A DNA stretch of 19,811 nucleotides from Sedimentisphaerales bacterium (lineage in GTDB: Bacteria; Planctomycetota; Phycisphaerae; Sedimentisphaerales; SG8-4). The translations under genes and the position numbers were made by a program. Location: contig JAFGJR010000313.1 of the NCBI GenBank assembly GCA_016928975.1, positions 1 through 19,811 on the forward strand, given 5' to 3'. Below the pieces are notes generated by a model, which had not been told where the DNA came from, searched no databases, and saw only the letters and a program-made list of their open reading frames with translations. Within the stretch, counting starts at the first letter, position 1; every line of letters begins with the position of its first letter. Of the stretch, positions 7,825 through 15,396 are shown piece by piece.

Positions 7825-8802
7825 ATGGCAGGCAACTTGGATCGACGCGAGTTTCTGAAAGGCTCTCTGGTTGGCTCTGCGGCGGCGCTGTCGGCCCTGA
7901 GCTTGGAAGAGCGGGCGCTGCTGGGGGCGACGAACGAGCCAGGCCGGGGATCTCGGGAATCGGGCGTTCAAGATCTGCCGGCGGGCAAGATCGGCAATCT
8001 GACAGTCAGCCGGCTCATCTGTGGCGGCAATCTGATCGGCGGCTGGGCGCACAGCCGGGACCTGCTCTATGTCTCGCCGCTGCTGAAGCACTACTTCACC
8101 GACGAGAAGATCATCGAGACGCTCGAAATCTGCGAGGAAAACGGGGTCAACACGATCATCACAGGGACCAATTCTGCGGACGTGCTCAAGAAGTACTGGG
8201 ACGAGCGCGGCGGTAAGATCCAGTGGCTGGCGCAGTGCGTCCCGGAGGCCGGCGACCTGAAGACCGATACGAAGAAGGCTATTGACGGCGGGGCCGTGGG
8301 GGCCTTTCTGATCGGCAACGTCGGCGACGAGTGGTCCCGGGCGGGCAAGGTTGATCTGATCGGCAAGTTCCTCGACTTCGTCAAGAGTCAGGGCGTCGTC
8401 ACCGGCGTCGGCGGGCACAATCTCGGCACGCCCATGCTGTGCGAGGAGCACAGGCTCCCTGTCGATTTCCTCATGAAGACCCATCACGGCACGGACTACT
8501 GGTCGAAGCGCCGGCCCGACCAGACCAAGGACGTGATCGACAACTACGCCGTCGACAACTACTGGGACAAGGAGCCCGAAAAGACAGCGGAGTTCATGGC
8601 GACGGTGGAGACGCCCTGGATCGCCTACAAGGTCCTGGCCGCCGGCGCGATCCCGCCGAGTGAAGGGTTCAAGCACGCATTCAGGAACGGCGCCGACTTC
8701 CTCTGCGTCGGCATGTTCGATTTTCAGGTCAGAGAGGACGTGATCATCGCCAGGAATATCCTGGCTGGCGACGTGGGCCGGACGCGCCCGTGGCGCTCGT
8801 AG
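7825..8802 (+). CDS. Tat-signal protein of unknown function, paralogue 1
   Basis: I chose ATG 7825 (325 residues) rather than ATG 7798. It puts the twin-arginine motif (LDRREFLKGS, Arg7-Arg8) at the expected distance and aligns with the start of the downstream paralogue. The motif plus the Ala/Ser-rich stretch after it indicates Tat export of a folded protein. The mature part shares with its paralogue the block GGNLIGGWAHSRDLLYVS, the GGKIQW strand, APWIA-like and FKVLAAGA-like segments (here TPWIAYKVLAAGAIPP), and the end GADFLCVGMFDFQVREDVI. The alternating strand/helix pattern suggests a TIM-barrel enzyme, perhaps distantly aldo/keto-reductase-like, but I see no catalytic signature that names a reaction. 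It is probably co-transcribed with the paralogue from the promoter at 7737-7765. Confidence 0.85.
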   Translation: MAGNLDRREFLKGSLVGSAAALSALSLEERALLGATNEPGRGSRESGVQDLPAGKIGNLTVSRLICGGNLIGGWAHSRDLLYVSPLLKHYFTDEKIIETLEICEENGVNTIITGTNSADVLKKYWDERGGKIQWLAQCVPEAGDLKTDTKKAIDGGAVGAFLIGNVGDEWSRAGKVDLIGKFLDFVKSQGVVTGVGGHNLGTPMLCEEHRLPVDFLMKTHHGTDYWSKRRPDQTKDVIDNYAVDNYWDKEPEKTAEFMATVETPWIAYKVLAAGAIPPSEGFKHAFRNGADFLCVGMFDFQVREDVIIARNILAGDVGRTRPWRS

Positions 8803-8820
8803 GGCTGTATCCAGCCGCCA

Positions 8821-8891
8821 TGTCACCCCCGCGTAGGCGGGGGTCCAGGGACGCGATGGGTTTATGGATTCCCGCCTTCGCGGGAATGACA
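8821..8891. repeat. Palindromic dispersed-repeat unit (paired GC-rich hairpins)
   Basis: Two 8-bp-stem hairpins face each other: ACCCCCGC/GCGGGGGT (8825-8844) and ATTCCCGC/GCGGGAAT (8868-8887). The outer ends TGTCA and TGACA, and the inner GGTCCA and TGGATT, make the whole unit roughly symmetrical. This is the widespread repeat often mistranslated as FPRRRES...PAYAGVT in spurious ORFs. It resembles paired REP-like elements. It separates the two Tat-signal genes and could affect mRNA stability between them. There is no T-tract, so it is not a clear terminator. Confidence 0.8.
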
Positions 8892-8953
8892 TACGCCGTC
8901 GCCCGGCATTACGGGCGTGACGTGTGAATCTCATTGGGTAGAAGGAGTGAATT

Positions 8954-9973
8954 ATGTCGGACAATCGAGTCAATCGACGTGGATTCATCAAGGGATCAGT
9001 GGCGGCATCGGCAGGAGTGGCCCTGGGGTTGAGCAGCTTCGAGGAGCAGAACCTTCTGGCCAGGATGGCTGAGGGCGGGAGCGGCAGGTCAGGGGAGGAG
9101 AAAGCCAGAACCCCGAGCGCGACGATGCCCTGCGGCAAGATCAAGAACCTGACGATCAGCCGGGTCTTCTGCGGCGGCAACCTCATCGGCGGCTGGGCCC
9201 ACAGCCGCGACCTGCTGTACGTCAGCTCGCTCGTGAAGGCCTATCACACCGATGAGAAGGTGATGGAGACATTCGAATTGGCCGAGGAGCGAGGGATCAA
9301 CGCGGTCCTGACCAATCCCATCTCCGACCGGGTGATCAATCGCTATTGGAACGAGCGGGGCGGCAAGATCCAGTGGATCTCCGACTGCGCCTGGGGCAAG
9401 GACATCAAGGAGGGGATCAAGCGGTCGGTCGACAATGGCGCCCACGCCGTGTACGTGCAGGGCGGTGTGGCCGACCAGGCCGTGTGCGACGGCAAAACCG
9501 CCGCTCTTGGCGACGCTCTGGAGTATATCAAGACCTTCAAGGTCCCCGGCGGGCTTGGTGCACACGACCTGGAGACGATCAAGGCCTGCGTCAAGGCCGG
9601 TTTTGAGCCGGACTTCTGGGTCAAGACGCTTCACCCCGACAACTACTGGTCTGCCACGCCCGAGGAGAACCGCAAGGTCTTCGACGTGGTCGAGCCCGAG
9701 AGCAAGGACCACGCTCAGCACCACGACAACATGTGGTGCCGCAATCCCCAGGAAACCATCGAGTACATGGCCACGCTCAAGCAGCCGTGGATCGCGTTCA
9801 AGGTCCTGGCCGCCGGCGCGGTGCCGCCGATGGAGGGCTTCCGATTCGCCTTCGAGGGTGGCGCAGACTTCCTCTGCATAGGGATGTTCGATTTCCAGGT
9901 GCGTGAAGACTCGATCATTGCCCAGAGAATCCTGGCAAGCGAGATCAAGCGGTCGCGGCCCTGGTGTGCGTAG
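8954..9973 (+). CDS. Tat-signal protein of unknown function, paralogue 2
   Basis: This 339-residue protein has a good ribosome site (AGAAGGAG, about 6 bases before ATG 8954). Its N-terminus carries a twin-arginine signal (VNRRGFIKGS, Arg8-Arg9) followed by an Ala-rich hydrophobic stretch. It aligns over its length with the gene just upstream: GGNLIGGWAHSRDLLYVS, AYHTDEKVMETFELAEERGINA, NERGGKIQWISD, QPWIAFKVLAAGAVPP and GADFLCIGMFDFQVREDSI. The paralogues differ most in the middle, where this copy has GLGAHDLETIKAC, KTLHPDNYW and a His-rich HAQHHDNMWC segment that could bind a metal. The pair probably arose by tandem duplication and then diverged in substrate. A TIM-barrel-like fold is my inference; the reaction is unknown. 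Confidence 0.88.
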   Translation: MSDNRVNRRGFIKGSVAASAGVALGLSSFEEQNLLARMAEGGSGRSGEEKARTPSATMPCGKIKNLTISRVFCGGNLIGGWAHSRDLLYVSSLVKAYHTDEKVMETFELAEERGINAVLTNPISDRVINRYWNERGGKIQWISDCAWGKDIKEGIKRSVDNGAHAVYVQGGVADQAVCDGKTAALGDALEYIKTFKVPGGLGAHDLETIKACVKAGFEPDFWVKTLHPDNYWSATPEENRKVFDVVEPESKDHAQHHDNMWCRNPQETIEYMATLKQPWIAFKVLAAGAVPPMEGFRFAFEGGADFLCIGMFDFQVREDSIIAQRILASEIKRSRPWCA

Positions 9974-10290
9974 GAAATCCTCGGCATCATTGTATCAGGG
10001 GCATGAACCGATGCGGATAGGAAGGTGCGGCCCCGCCGGATCGGGTCCAGGGGCCAGCGGGACCGCATGGGCGTTTGTCCTTCTCTCGTGTGTAGCCCAG
10101 CCTTCGTGTGGAGGAATCCACGCGTAGCGTACTTCGCACAGCCATGTCGAGCACTGAGTGAGATTCTCTGCTTGTATGTCTGTGCAAGGCCACAAACGTT
10201 ACAACCCAAAGGCAGGTTTCCACGAGTTTTTTTTGTGGATTCCCCGGCCCAGCCTGTGGAATTGCCTCGGACCACAAGTGTTTGCCCCTG
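9974..10290. other. Intergenic region without a supported gene
   Basis: About 317 bp without a believable gene. A hairpin at 10105-10124 (CGTGTGGA, loop GGAA, TCCACGCG, with one G-U pair) could terminate or stabilise the upstream transcript but has no T-tract. A run of eight T lies near 10229-10236. Frames crossing this region on either strand lack ribosome sites and recognisable domains. Confidence 0.4.
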
Positions 10291-10319
10291 TTGACGATGA
10301 CGCCGGCGGGGCATATAGT
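10291..10319 (+). promoter_or_regulatory. Strong predicted promoter for the cysteine-cluster/hisS operon
   Basis: TTGACG (10291-10296), a 17-bp spacer and TATAGT (10314-10319) match the housekeeping pattern. The predicted start near 10326 leaves a leader of about 45 bases before the ATG at 10370. Confidence 0.7.
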
Positions 10320-10369
10320 GAACGCCCCATGAAGAGAGCAGGTACAATGTCGTATGCGAGGATGGATGA

Positions 10370-10774
10370 ATGGCTGCGAAAGGGCGGTGCGAGCAGTGCA
10401 CGGGACTATGCTGCCGGTACTTTGCGCTCCCCATTGAGACACCCAGGAACAGAGAGGACTACGATGATATTCGCTGGTATCTCTGCCACAGGAACACCTC
10501 TGTCTTTGTTGAGAAAGGGGACTGGTATCTCAGCGTGAGCAACAAGTGTCGGCACCTATCACAGAAGAACCACACCTGTTTGATCTACGACAGGCGGCCG
10601 AACGTCTGTCGCACGTACCGCCACGACGACTGTGACGCCGTGCCGGGTGAATACGACTACGAGCTCCGTTTCACCGACGATCGCCAGATGGACGAGTATA
10701 TCCGGGTCAAATTCGGCAACAACGTCACTGAGAAGCGCAAGAGGGTCAGGAGCGGCAAGAAGAGCAAAGCATGA
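10370..10774 (+). CDS. YkgJ-family cysteine-cluster protein
   Basis: This 134-residue protein has the YkgJ-type signature: CEQCTGLCC at residues 7-15 (Cys7, 10, 14, 15), then Cys60, Cys70 in HTCLIYDRRP, Cys80 in NVCRTY and Cys88. The family is thought to bind zinc or an iron-containing centre through these cysteines; the biochemical role is mostly unknown. The lysine/arginine-rich tail (EKRKRVRSGKKSK) may contact nucleic acid, which is an inference. The start is supported by GAGGA (10358-10362). The last four bases (ATGA) overlap the start of hisS, so the two are translationally coupled in one operon. Confidence 0.88.
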   Translation: MAAKGRCEQCTGLCCRYFALPIETPRNREDYDDIRWYLCHRNTSVFVEKGDWYLSVSNKCRHLSQKNHTCLIYDRRPNVCRTYRHDDCDAVPGEYDYELRFTDDRQMDEYIRVKFGNNVTEKRKRVRSGKKSKA

Positions 10775-12063
10775 AGATACCGCCGGTCAAGGGGACAAGG
10801 GATTTCTATCCGCCGGACATGGCCCGGCGCAACTGGATCATCGACGGCTGGAAAAAGGTCTCGATTCGCAACGGGTTCGAGGAGTACGACGGCCCGATCT
10901 TTGAGTACCTGTCCATGTACCAGATCAAGAGCGGGCAGGAGATCGTCGAGCAATTGTTCTCGCTACAGGATCGCGGCGGCCGGGAGCTGGCGATCCGGCC
11001 GGAGATCACGCCGACGCTGGCCCGGATGGTCAATCAGCAGATCAACGCTCTGCCCCGGCCGATCAAGTGGTTCTCCGTGCCGCGCCTGTGCCGCGCGGAG
11101 AGGCCTCAGAAGGGCCGGTTGCGCGAGTTCTTCCAATGGAACCTCGACGTCGTCGGCGACGCGACCGGCCAGGCCGATGCGGAGATCATCTTCACGACCC
11201 TGGATTATCTGCGCTCGGTGGGCCTGACCAGCGAGGACATCCGCGCGAAGATTTCGAGCAGAAAGCTGTTGGCCGCGGTGCTCGCGAGCATCGGCATTCC
11301 TGCGGATAAGCTCGATCCGCTGTATGCGGTGCTCGACAAAAAGCCGAAGCTGCCGGCGGAGACGTTCGAGACGCTGCTGGCCGAGCAGGTGCCCGATGCC
11401 GGGCAGGCCGGGAAGATCCTCGACTTCATGGCGCTGGACGCGATTGAGCAGGTGGAGCGAGTGACACAGCCGGATGAGGCCGTTCTCAACGCCGTCGGCG
11501 AGCTGAAAGCCGTACTCGACACGCTTCGGTGGATGGGCGTGGCGGAATACTGTGCCTTCGATCCGAGCATAGTGCGCGGCCTGGCCTACTACACGGGCGT
11601 CGTGTTTGAAGTCCACGACGTCGCCGGCACGCTGAGAGCCGTCTGCGGCGGCGGGCGGTACGACAATCTGCTGCGGGACTTCGGCGGCCCTTTGATTCCT
11701 GCCACGGGCATGGGGATGGGCGACGCCGTGCTGGAGATCCTGCTCCAGGAGAAGGGCCTGCTCGAAAAGCAGGTCCCCCAGCGGCAGCTTGACTACTTCG
11801 TGGCGATCGCCGACCAGGACTTGGTATCGCTGATGTACCGCATCACTGCGCAGATTCGTTCCCGCGGACACTCCGCCAACTTCAGCTACAAGCTCGGCGG
11901 CCTGTCCAAGCAGCTCAAGGAAGCGGCCGGCCAGAGCGCCCGCAAGTGCGTGATCATCGGGCAGGAATACGGCCGGGACAGGCAACTCGCGGTCAAAGAC
12001 ATGACCACCGGCCAGCAGGAGCTGGTGGACGCGGACCAGTTTCTGGCCAACCTGGGCGAGTGA
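10771..12063 (+). CDS. hisS: Histidyl-tRNA synthetase
   Basis: This 430-residue class II synthetase charges tRNA-His with histidine in the cytoplasm. The N-terminus has the HisRS opening VKGTRDFYPPDM (6-17). Other landmarks are AIRPEITPTLARM (74-86), motif 2 (PRLCRAERPQKGRLREFFQ, 104-122), the histidine-binding box IVRGLAYYTG (267-276), CGGGRYDNLL (292-301) and a C-terminal anticodon-binding domain (about 335-428). Two deviations stand out: the box usually reads RGLDYY, and motif 3 here is GMGMGDAVL (313-321), without the usual Glu-Arg. I believe this marks a divergent HisRS subgroup rather than a defect, because the rest is well conserved and the length is normal. It overlaps the cysteine-cluster gene by 4 bp. 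Confidence 0.95.
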   Translation: MKIPPVKGTRDFYPPDMARRNWIIDGWKKVSIRNGFEEYDGPIFEYLSMYQIKSGQEIVEQLFSLQDRGGRELAIRPEITPTLARMVNQQINALPRPIKWFSVPRLCRAERPQKGRLREFFQWNLDVVGDATGQADAEIIFTTLDYLRSVGLTSEDIRAKISSRKLLAAVLASIGIPADKLDPLYAVLDKKPKLPAETFETLLAEQVPDAGQAGKILDFMALDAIEQVERVTQPDEAVLNAVGELKAVLDTLRWMGVAEYCAFDPSIVRGLAYYTGVVFEVHDVAGTLRAVCGGGRYDNLLRDFGGPLIPATGMGMGDAVLEILLQEKGLLEKQVPQRQLDYFVAIADQDLVSLMYRITAQIRSRGHSANFSYKLGGLSKQLKEAAGQSARKCVIIGQEYGRDRQLAVKDMTTGQQELVDADQFLANLGE

Positions 12064-12171
12064 CGCGGAAGCATTGCCGATGCCACCCAAGGCGTCATAG
12101 GTGTGGAGTGCGGAGCGACGAATGCTCATCCGTAAGCCGAAATCCACAATCTGCAATCGAGAGTCGGGCGG

Positions 12172-12687
12172 ATGAAGGAATTCCCTCCCAACCACTACGA
12201 GCGGGCCTTCGAGAACTGGCTGATCGATCATCGTGTTCCGTACGTTCGCGCGGAGGAGCACAAGCGGCCGGGACTGCCTCCACAGTCCGTCAAGAACTTC
12301 GACTTCCTGATCTGGCCCCGGCCGGACAGGAAGCTGATCGTCGAGGTCAAGGGACGGACGCTTGCCGGCACGACCCTGGCGGGACTCAAAGGCCTCGACT
12401 GCTGGATCACCGCCGACGACATTGAGAGCCTTCGAACCTGGAGGCAGGCCCTCGGCAGCGACCATAAGGCCATCCTCGTCTTTGCCTATCGCGTCACCGG
12501 CGCCGACGTGGACTTCGATGGCCACAGTGCATTCACCTATGACCGTGACACATACCTGTTCTTCTACGTCGGCCTGGATGACTATTGCCGGTACATGAGG
12601 CGCCGCAGCCCGAAGTGGCAGACCCTGATGCTGCCGGCTGCACGGTTCCGACAGTGTGTGGCCGATCTGTCGTCCCTGCTGCCCTGA
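12172..12687 (+). CDS. HYExAFE-family protein, PD-(D/E)XK nuclease-like
   Basis: The 171-residue protein begins with the family signature HYERAFE (residues 8-14). It continues with a restriction-endonuclease-like core: Asp44 in NFDFLIW and Glu58-x-Lys60 in LIVEVKGR, which fit the PD-(D/E)XK metal-binding pattern with Glu14 as the helix acidic residue. The family is, as far as I know, mainly planctomycetal and of unproven function. A DNA or RNA nuclease role is inferred from the motif only. It lies 108 bp after hisS with a weak GGGCGG before the ATG. The gap holds no gene; near 12140-12165 it contains low-complexity sequence (AAATCCACAATCTGCAATC) like the filler often seen between planctomycete genes. 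Confidence 0.82.
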   Translation: MKEFPPNHYERAFENWLIDHRVPYVRAEEHKRPGLPPQSVKNFDFLIWPRPDRKLIVEVKGRTLAGTTLAGLKGLDCWITADDIESLRTWRQALGSDHKAILVFAYRVTGADVDFDGHSAFTYDRDTYLFFYVGLDDYCRYMRRRSPKWQTLMLPAARFRQCVADLSSLLP

Positions 12688-12690
12688 GGC

Positions 12691-12719
12691 TTGATTGGCA
12701 GTGGGCACGCGGATACAAT
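12691..12719 (+). promoter_or_regulatory. Predicted promoter for the PD40/TPR gene
   Basis: TTGATT (12691-12696), a 17-bp spacer and TACAAT (12714-12719) predict a start near 12726. The TTG that could be read as an upstream start codon is the first half of this -35 box, which argues for the GTG start at 12766. Confidence 0.6.
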
Positions 12720-12765
12720 TCACGTGCAGGTTGGCTATTCCATTGATCCTGATTGCCGAGGTCTT

Positions 12766-15246
12766 GTGCAGAAGCCGGTTCGAAACCTCATCGTGGGATT
12801 GATCGCCGTAGCAGCCGCCGTCGTCGCAGGTCTGCTGGCTCTGCCTGCTCGCCAAACGGATGTGGCCGAGATACGGGAGGCCCTGGGCGGCGCCACGCCG
12901 CGAGACCGGTTGACGATTGAATACCCGCTCGACGAGACGCTGTTCCCTCCAGAGATTCCGTCGCCGTCATTTCGCTGGAAGGATGGCGATCCTCGCTCGG
13001 ACCTGTGGTTGGTCACGATAGAGTTCGCTGATGGTGCGGGGCGAATCGACTGTCTCGCAGATCGGTCTCCGTGGAGGCCGGAGGTCTCTGTCTGGGAGGC
13101 GATCAAGCAGCGGTCTCTGGAGAAGCCGGCGACGGTGACCATCGTCGGTGTCAATCGCAGGAGCCTTTCCGAAATCCTCTCCCGTGCCCGGGTCACCATC
13201 AAGACCTCCGCCGATGAGGTCGGCGCGCCGCTGTTCTATCGGGAGGTGAATCTCCCGTTCGTGGACGCCGTCCGCGACCCATCCAACATTCGCTGGCGTT
13301 TCGGGACGATTTCCTCGCCGCAAATCCCGCCGGTCGTGCTGGAGAAGCTGCCTGTCTGCGGGAATTGCCATTCGTTTTCGGCGGACGGGGCCGTGCTGGG
13401 GATGGACATCGATTACGCCAATGACAAAGGCTCCTATGCCGTCGCGGGTGTGGAGCGGCAGATCACTCTCGACCGGAGCAAGATCATCTCCTGGAGCGAC
13501 TACAAACGCAACGAAGGGGACGCGACGTACGGCCTGCTCTCGCAGGTCTCGCCCGACGGCAGGTTCGTGGTGAGCACGGTCAAGGACGAGTCCGTTTTCG
13601 TCCCCAAGCCGGGACTGGAGTTCTCGCAACTGTTCTTCCCGGTCAAGGGAATCCTGTGCATTTACGACCGGCAGACGGGCGCGTTCCAGTCGCTTCCCGG
13701 CGCCAATGATCCCAATCTCGTCCAGAGCAACCCGACGTGGAGCCCCGACGGCAAGTACATCATCTTCGCCGCCACGCAGGCCCACCGGCTCAAGAGAGCC
13801 AGCGGTTCGCGCGGCCTGTTGCTGACCCCCGAGGAGTGTCGTGAGTTCCTCGAAGAGGGCAAGCCCTTCAAGTTCGACCTCTACCGGATCCCCTTCAATG
13901 ACGGCCGGGGCGGCAAGGCCGTGCCGATCCGCGGGGCCTCCTTCAACGGGATGAGCAATTACTTCGCCAGGTACTCTCCCGACGGAAAGTGGATCGTGTT
14001 CTGCAAGGCGCAGAACTACATGCTCTTGCAGCCCGACAGCGAGCTGTACATCATCCCCTCCGAGGGCGGCGAACCCAGAAGACTGCGTGCCAATACGAAG
14101 CGCATGAACTCCTGGCACAGCTTCTCGCCCAACGGCAGGTGGCTCGTCTTCTCCGGCAAGCCCGATTCCGCGTACACGCGGCTCTTCCTGACCCATATCG
14201 ACGAGAACGGCGAGAGCACGCCGGCAGTGGCCCTGGATCATTTGACCTCCCGTGACCGCGCCGCCAATATCCCCGAATTCGTCAACCTTGAGGCAACCGC
14301 CATCCAGCGAATCAAGGAAAAATTCGTCGATGACCTCTCCTACGTCCGCGCCGCCTGGGAGTACCTGAGGGCTGGGGATTACTCGAACGCGAAAGTCCAG
14401 TGCAGAAAAGCGCTGGAGCTGAACCCCGAGAGCGCTCGCGCGTACTACTACCTCGGACTGGCCATGTTCGGACGCAACCGGCACGACGAGGCGATCCAGT
14501 ACCTGTCCGAGGCCGTCCAGCGAGACCCGGAAAAGGGCGAGATCCACACGAACCTGGGGGCCGCGTTCGTCGCCAAGGGGATGTTGGACGAGGCCGTCAG
14601 CCATTTGCAGAAGGCCCTGCAAATCGATCCGAATGACGTCAGCGCGCATTCCAATCTCGGCGTCGCGATGCTTTGCCGAGGAGATAAGCCCGAGGCGATC
14701 AAACACCTGTCGCGGGCTGCGCAACTGAAGGGCGACGACTGCGAGATTCAGTACGACCTTGCCCGTGTGCTGGAAGAGCAGGGTGATCTCGACAAGGCTG
14801 TCGAGCACTATCTGAGCACGGTGCGATTGAAGCCGGACCATGCCATGGCACACGCACGGCTGGGCATGGCGCTGTGTGCCAGAGGAGCGGTCAACGAGGG
14901 CCTGCCGCACCTGTCCACGGCGGTGGACCTGGACCCCGCCAATGCAACCGTGCGCTACAACCTCGCCATTACACTGGCGAGACTGCGACGGCACGATCAA
15001 GCCATCGCACAGTGGCGGCAAATCCTGCAACGAGAGCCCCGCGACGCCGGCGTGCTCTCGTATATGGCCGTCAGTTACGCGGAGACGGGCCGGTTCGACG
15101 AGGCGGTCAAGACCCTCGAAGAAGCGCTCGGCATCGCTCAATCGGACGGCGACGAGAAACTCGCCGGGCAGATCACCCGGCAGATCGCACGCTACAGGCA
15201 GAACCAGTCTTCGGGAAATCCCCCGAGTCTGCCCGGCGACAAGTGA
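12766..15246 (+). CDS. Exported PD40/TPR protein with a single CxxCH haem-type motif
   Basis: I place the start at GTG 12766 (826 residues), preceded by GAGG and 40 bases after a predicted transcription start. A TTG at 12691 is in frame but lies in the promoter. Residues about 6-27 form a signal peptide or membrane anchor (VGLIAVAAAVVAGLLAL). An N-terminal region leads to LPVCGNCHSF, with Cys198, Cys201 and His202 forming one CxxCH motif, the attachment pattern for c-type haem. TolB/PD40-like propeller blades follow (VSPDGRFVVS, WSPDGKYIIFA, YSPDGKWIVF, FSPNGRWLVF; about 225-480). About eight TPR repeats fill residues 520-815. It probably acts outside the membrane as a scaffold or sensor. Whether haem is bound is unproven: a distal ligand cannot be picked out, and the motif could bind another metal. 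Confidence 0.87.
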   Translation: MQKPVRNLIVGLIAVAAAVVAGLLALPARQTDVAEIREALGGATPRDRLTIEYPLDETLFPPEIPSPSFRWKDGDPRSDLWLVTIEFADGAGRIDCLADRSPWRPEVSVWEAIKQRSLEKPATVTIVGVNRRSLSEILSRARVTIKTSADEVGAPLFYREVNLPFVDAVRDPSNIRWRFGTISSPQIPPVVLEKLPVCGNCHSFSADGAVLGMDIDYANDKGSYAVAGVERQITLDRSKIISWSDYKRNEGDATYGLLSQVSPDGRFVVSTVKDESVFVPKPGLEFSQLFFPVKGILCIYDRQTGAFQSLPGANDPNLVQSNPTWSPDGKYIIFAATQAHRLKRASGSRGLLLTPEECREFLEEGKPFKFDLYRIPFNDGRGGKAVPIRGASFNGMSNYFARYSPDGKWIVFCKAQNYMLLQPDSELYIIPSEGGEPRRLRANTKRMNSWHSFSPNGRWLVFSGKPDSAYTRLFLTHIDENGESTPAVALDHLTSRDRAANIPEFVNLEATAIQRIKEKFVDDLSYVRAAWEYLRAGDYSNAKVQCRKALELNPESARAYYYLGLAMFGRNRHDEAIQYLSEAVQRDPEKGEIHTNLGAAFVAKGMLDEAVSHLQKALQIDPNDVSAHSNLGVAMLCRGDKPEAIKHLSRAAQLKGDDCEIQYDLARVLEEQGDLDKAVEHYLSTVRLKPDHAMAHARLGMALCARGAVNEGLPHLSTAVDLDPANATVRYNLAITLARLRRHDQAIAQWRQILQREPRDAGVLSYMAVSYAETGRFDEAVKTLEEALGIAQSDGDEKLAGQITRQIARYRQNQSSGNPPSLPGDK

Positions 15247-15344
15247 TCCTGTCGCACCGGTCTTCGACCCGCTCATCAACATCCGCAGTGCGTTCACTGC
15301 GGTCGTGTCACGGTCTCCTCGATCCGCGCGGCAGGAATTCCCGG

Positions 15345-15373
15345 GTGGCATGTTGTCTCGCCGGTGGTACAAT
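15345..15373 (+). promoter_or_regulatory. Possible promoter for the MFS-like transporter gene
   Basis: A good TACAAT (15368-15373) has only a weak -35 (GTGGCA, 15345-15350) 17 bp upstream. The predicted start near 15380 would leave a short leader that includes GGAG (15383-15386) before the ATG at 15397. Confidence 0.4.
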
Positions 15374-15396
15374 CGGTGCCTTTGGAGTAACGCTGG

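Noticed and set aside
7669..9186. Open frame of 505 codons on the minus strand
   Set aside because: It is antisense to the two Tat-signal genes and passes through the dispersed repeat, giving the well-known spurious FPRRRES/PAYAGVT peptide.
9715..10442. Minus-strand frames of 239 and 151 codons
   Set aside because: They overlap the end of paralogue 2 and the promoter of the next operon, and show no domain or ribosome site.
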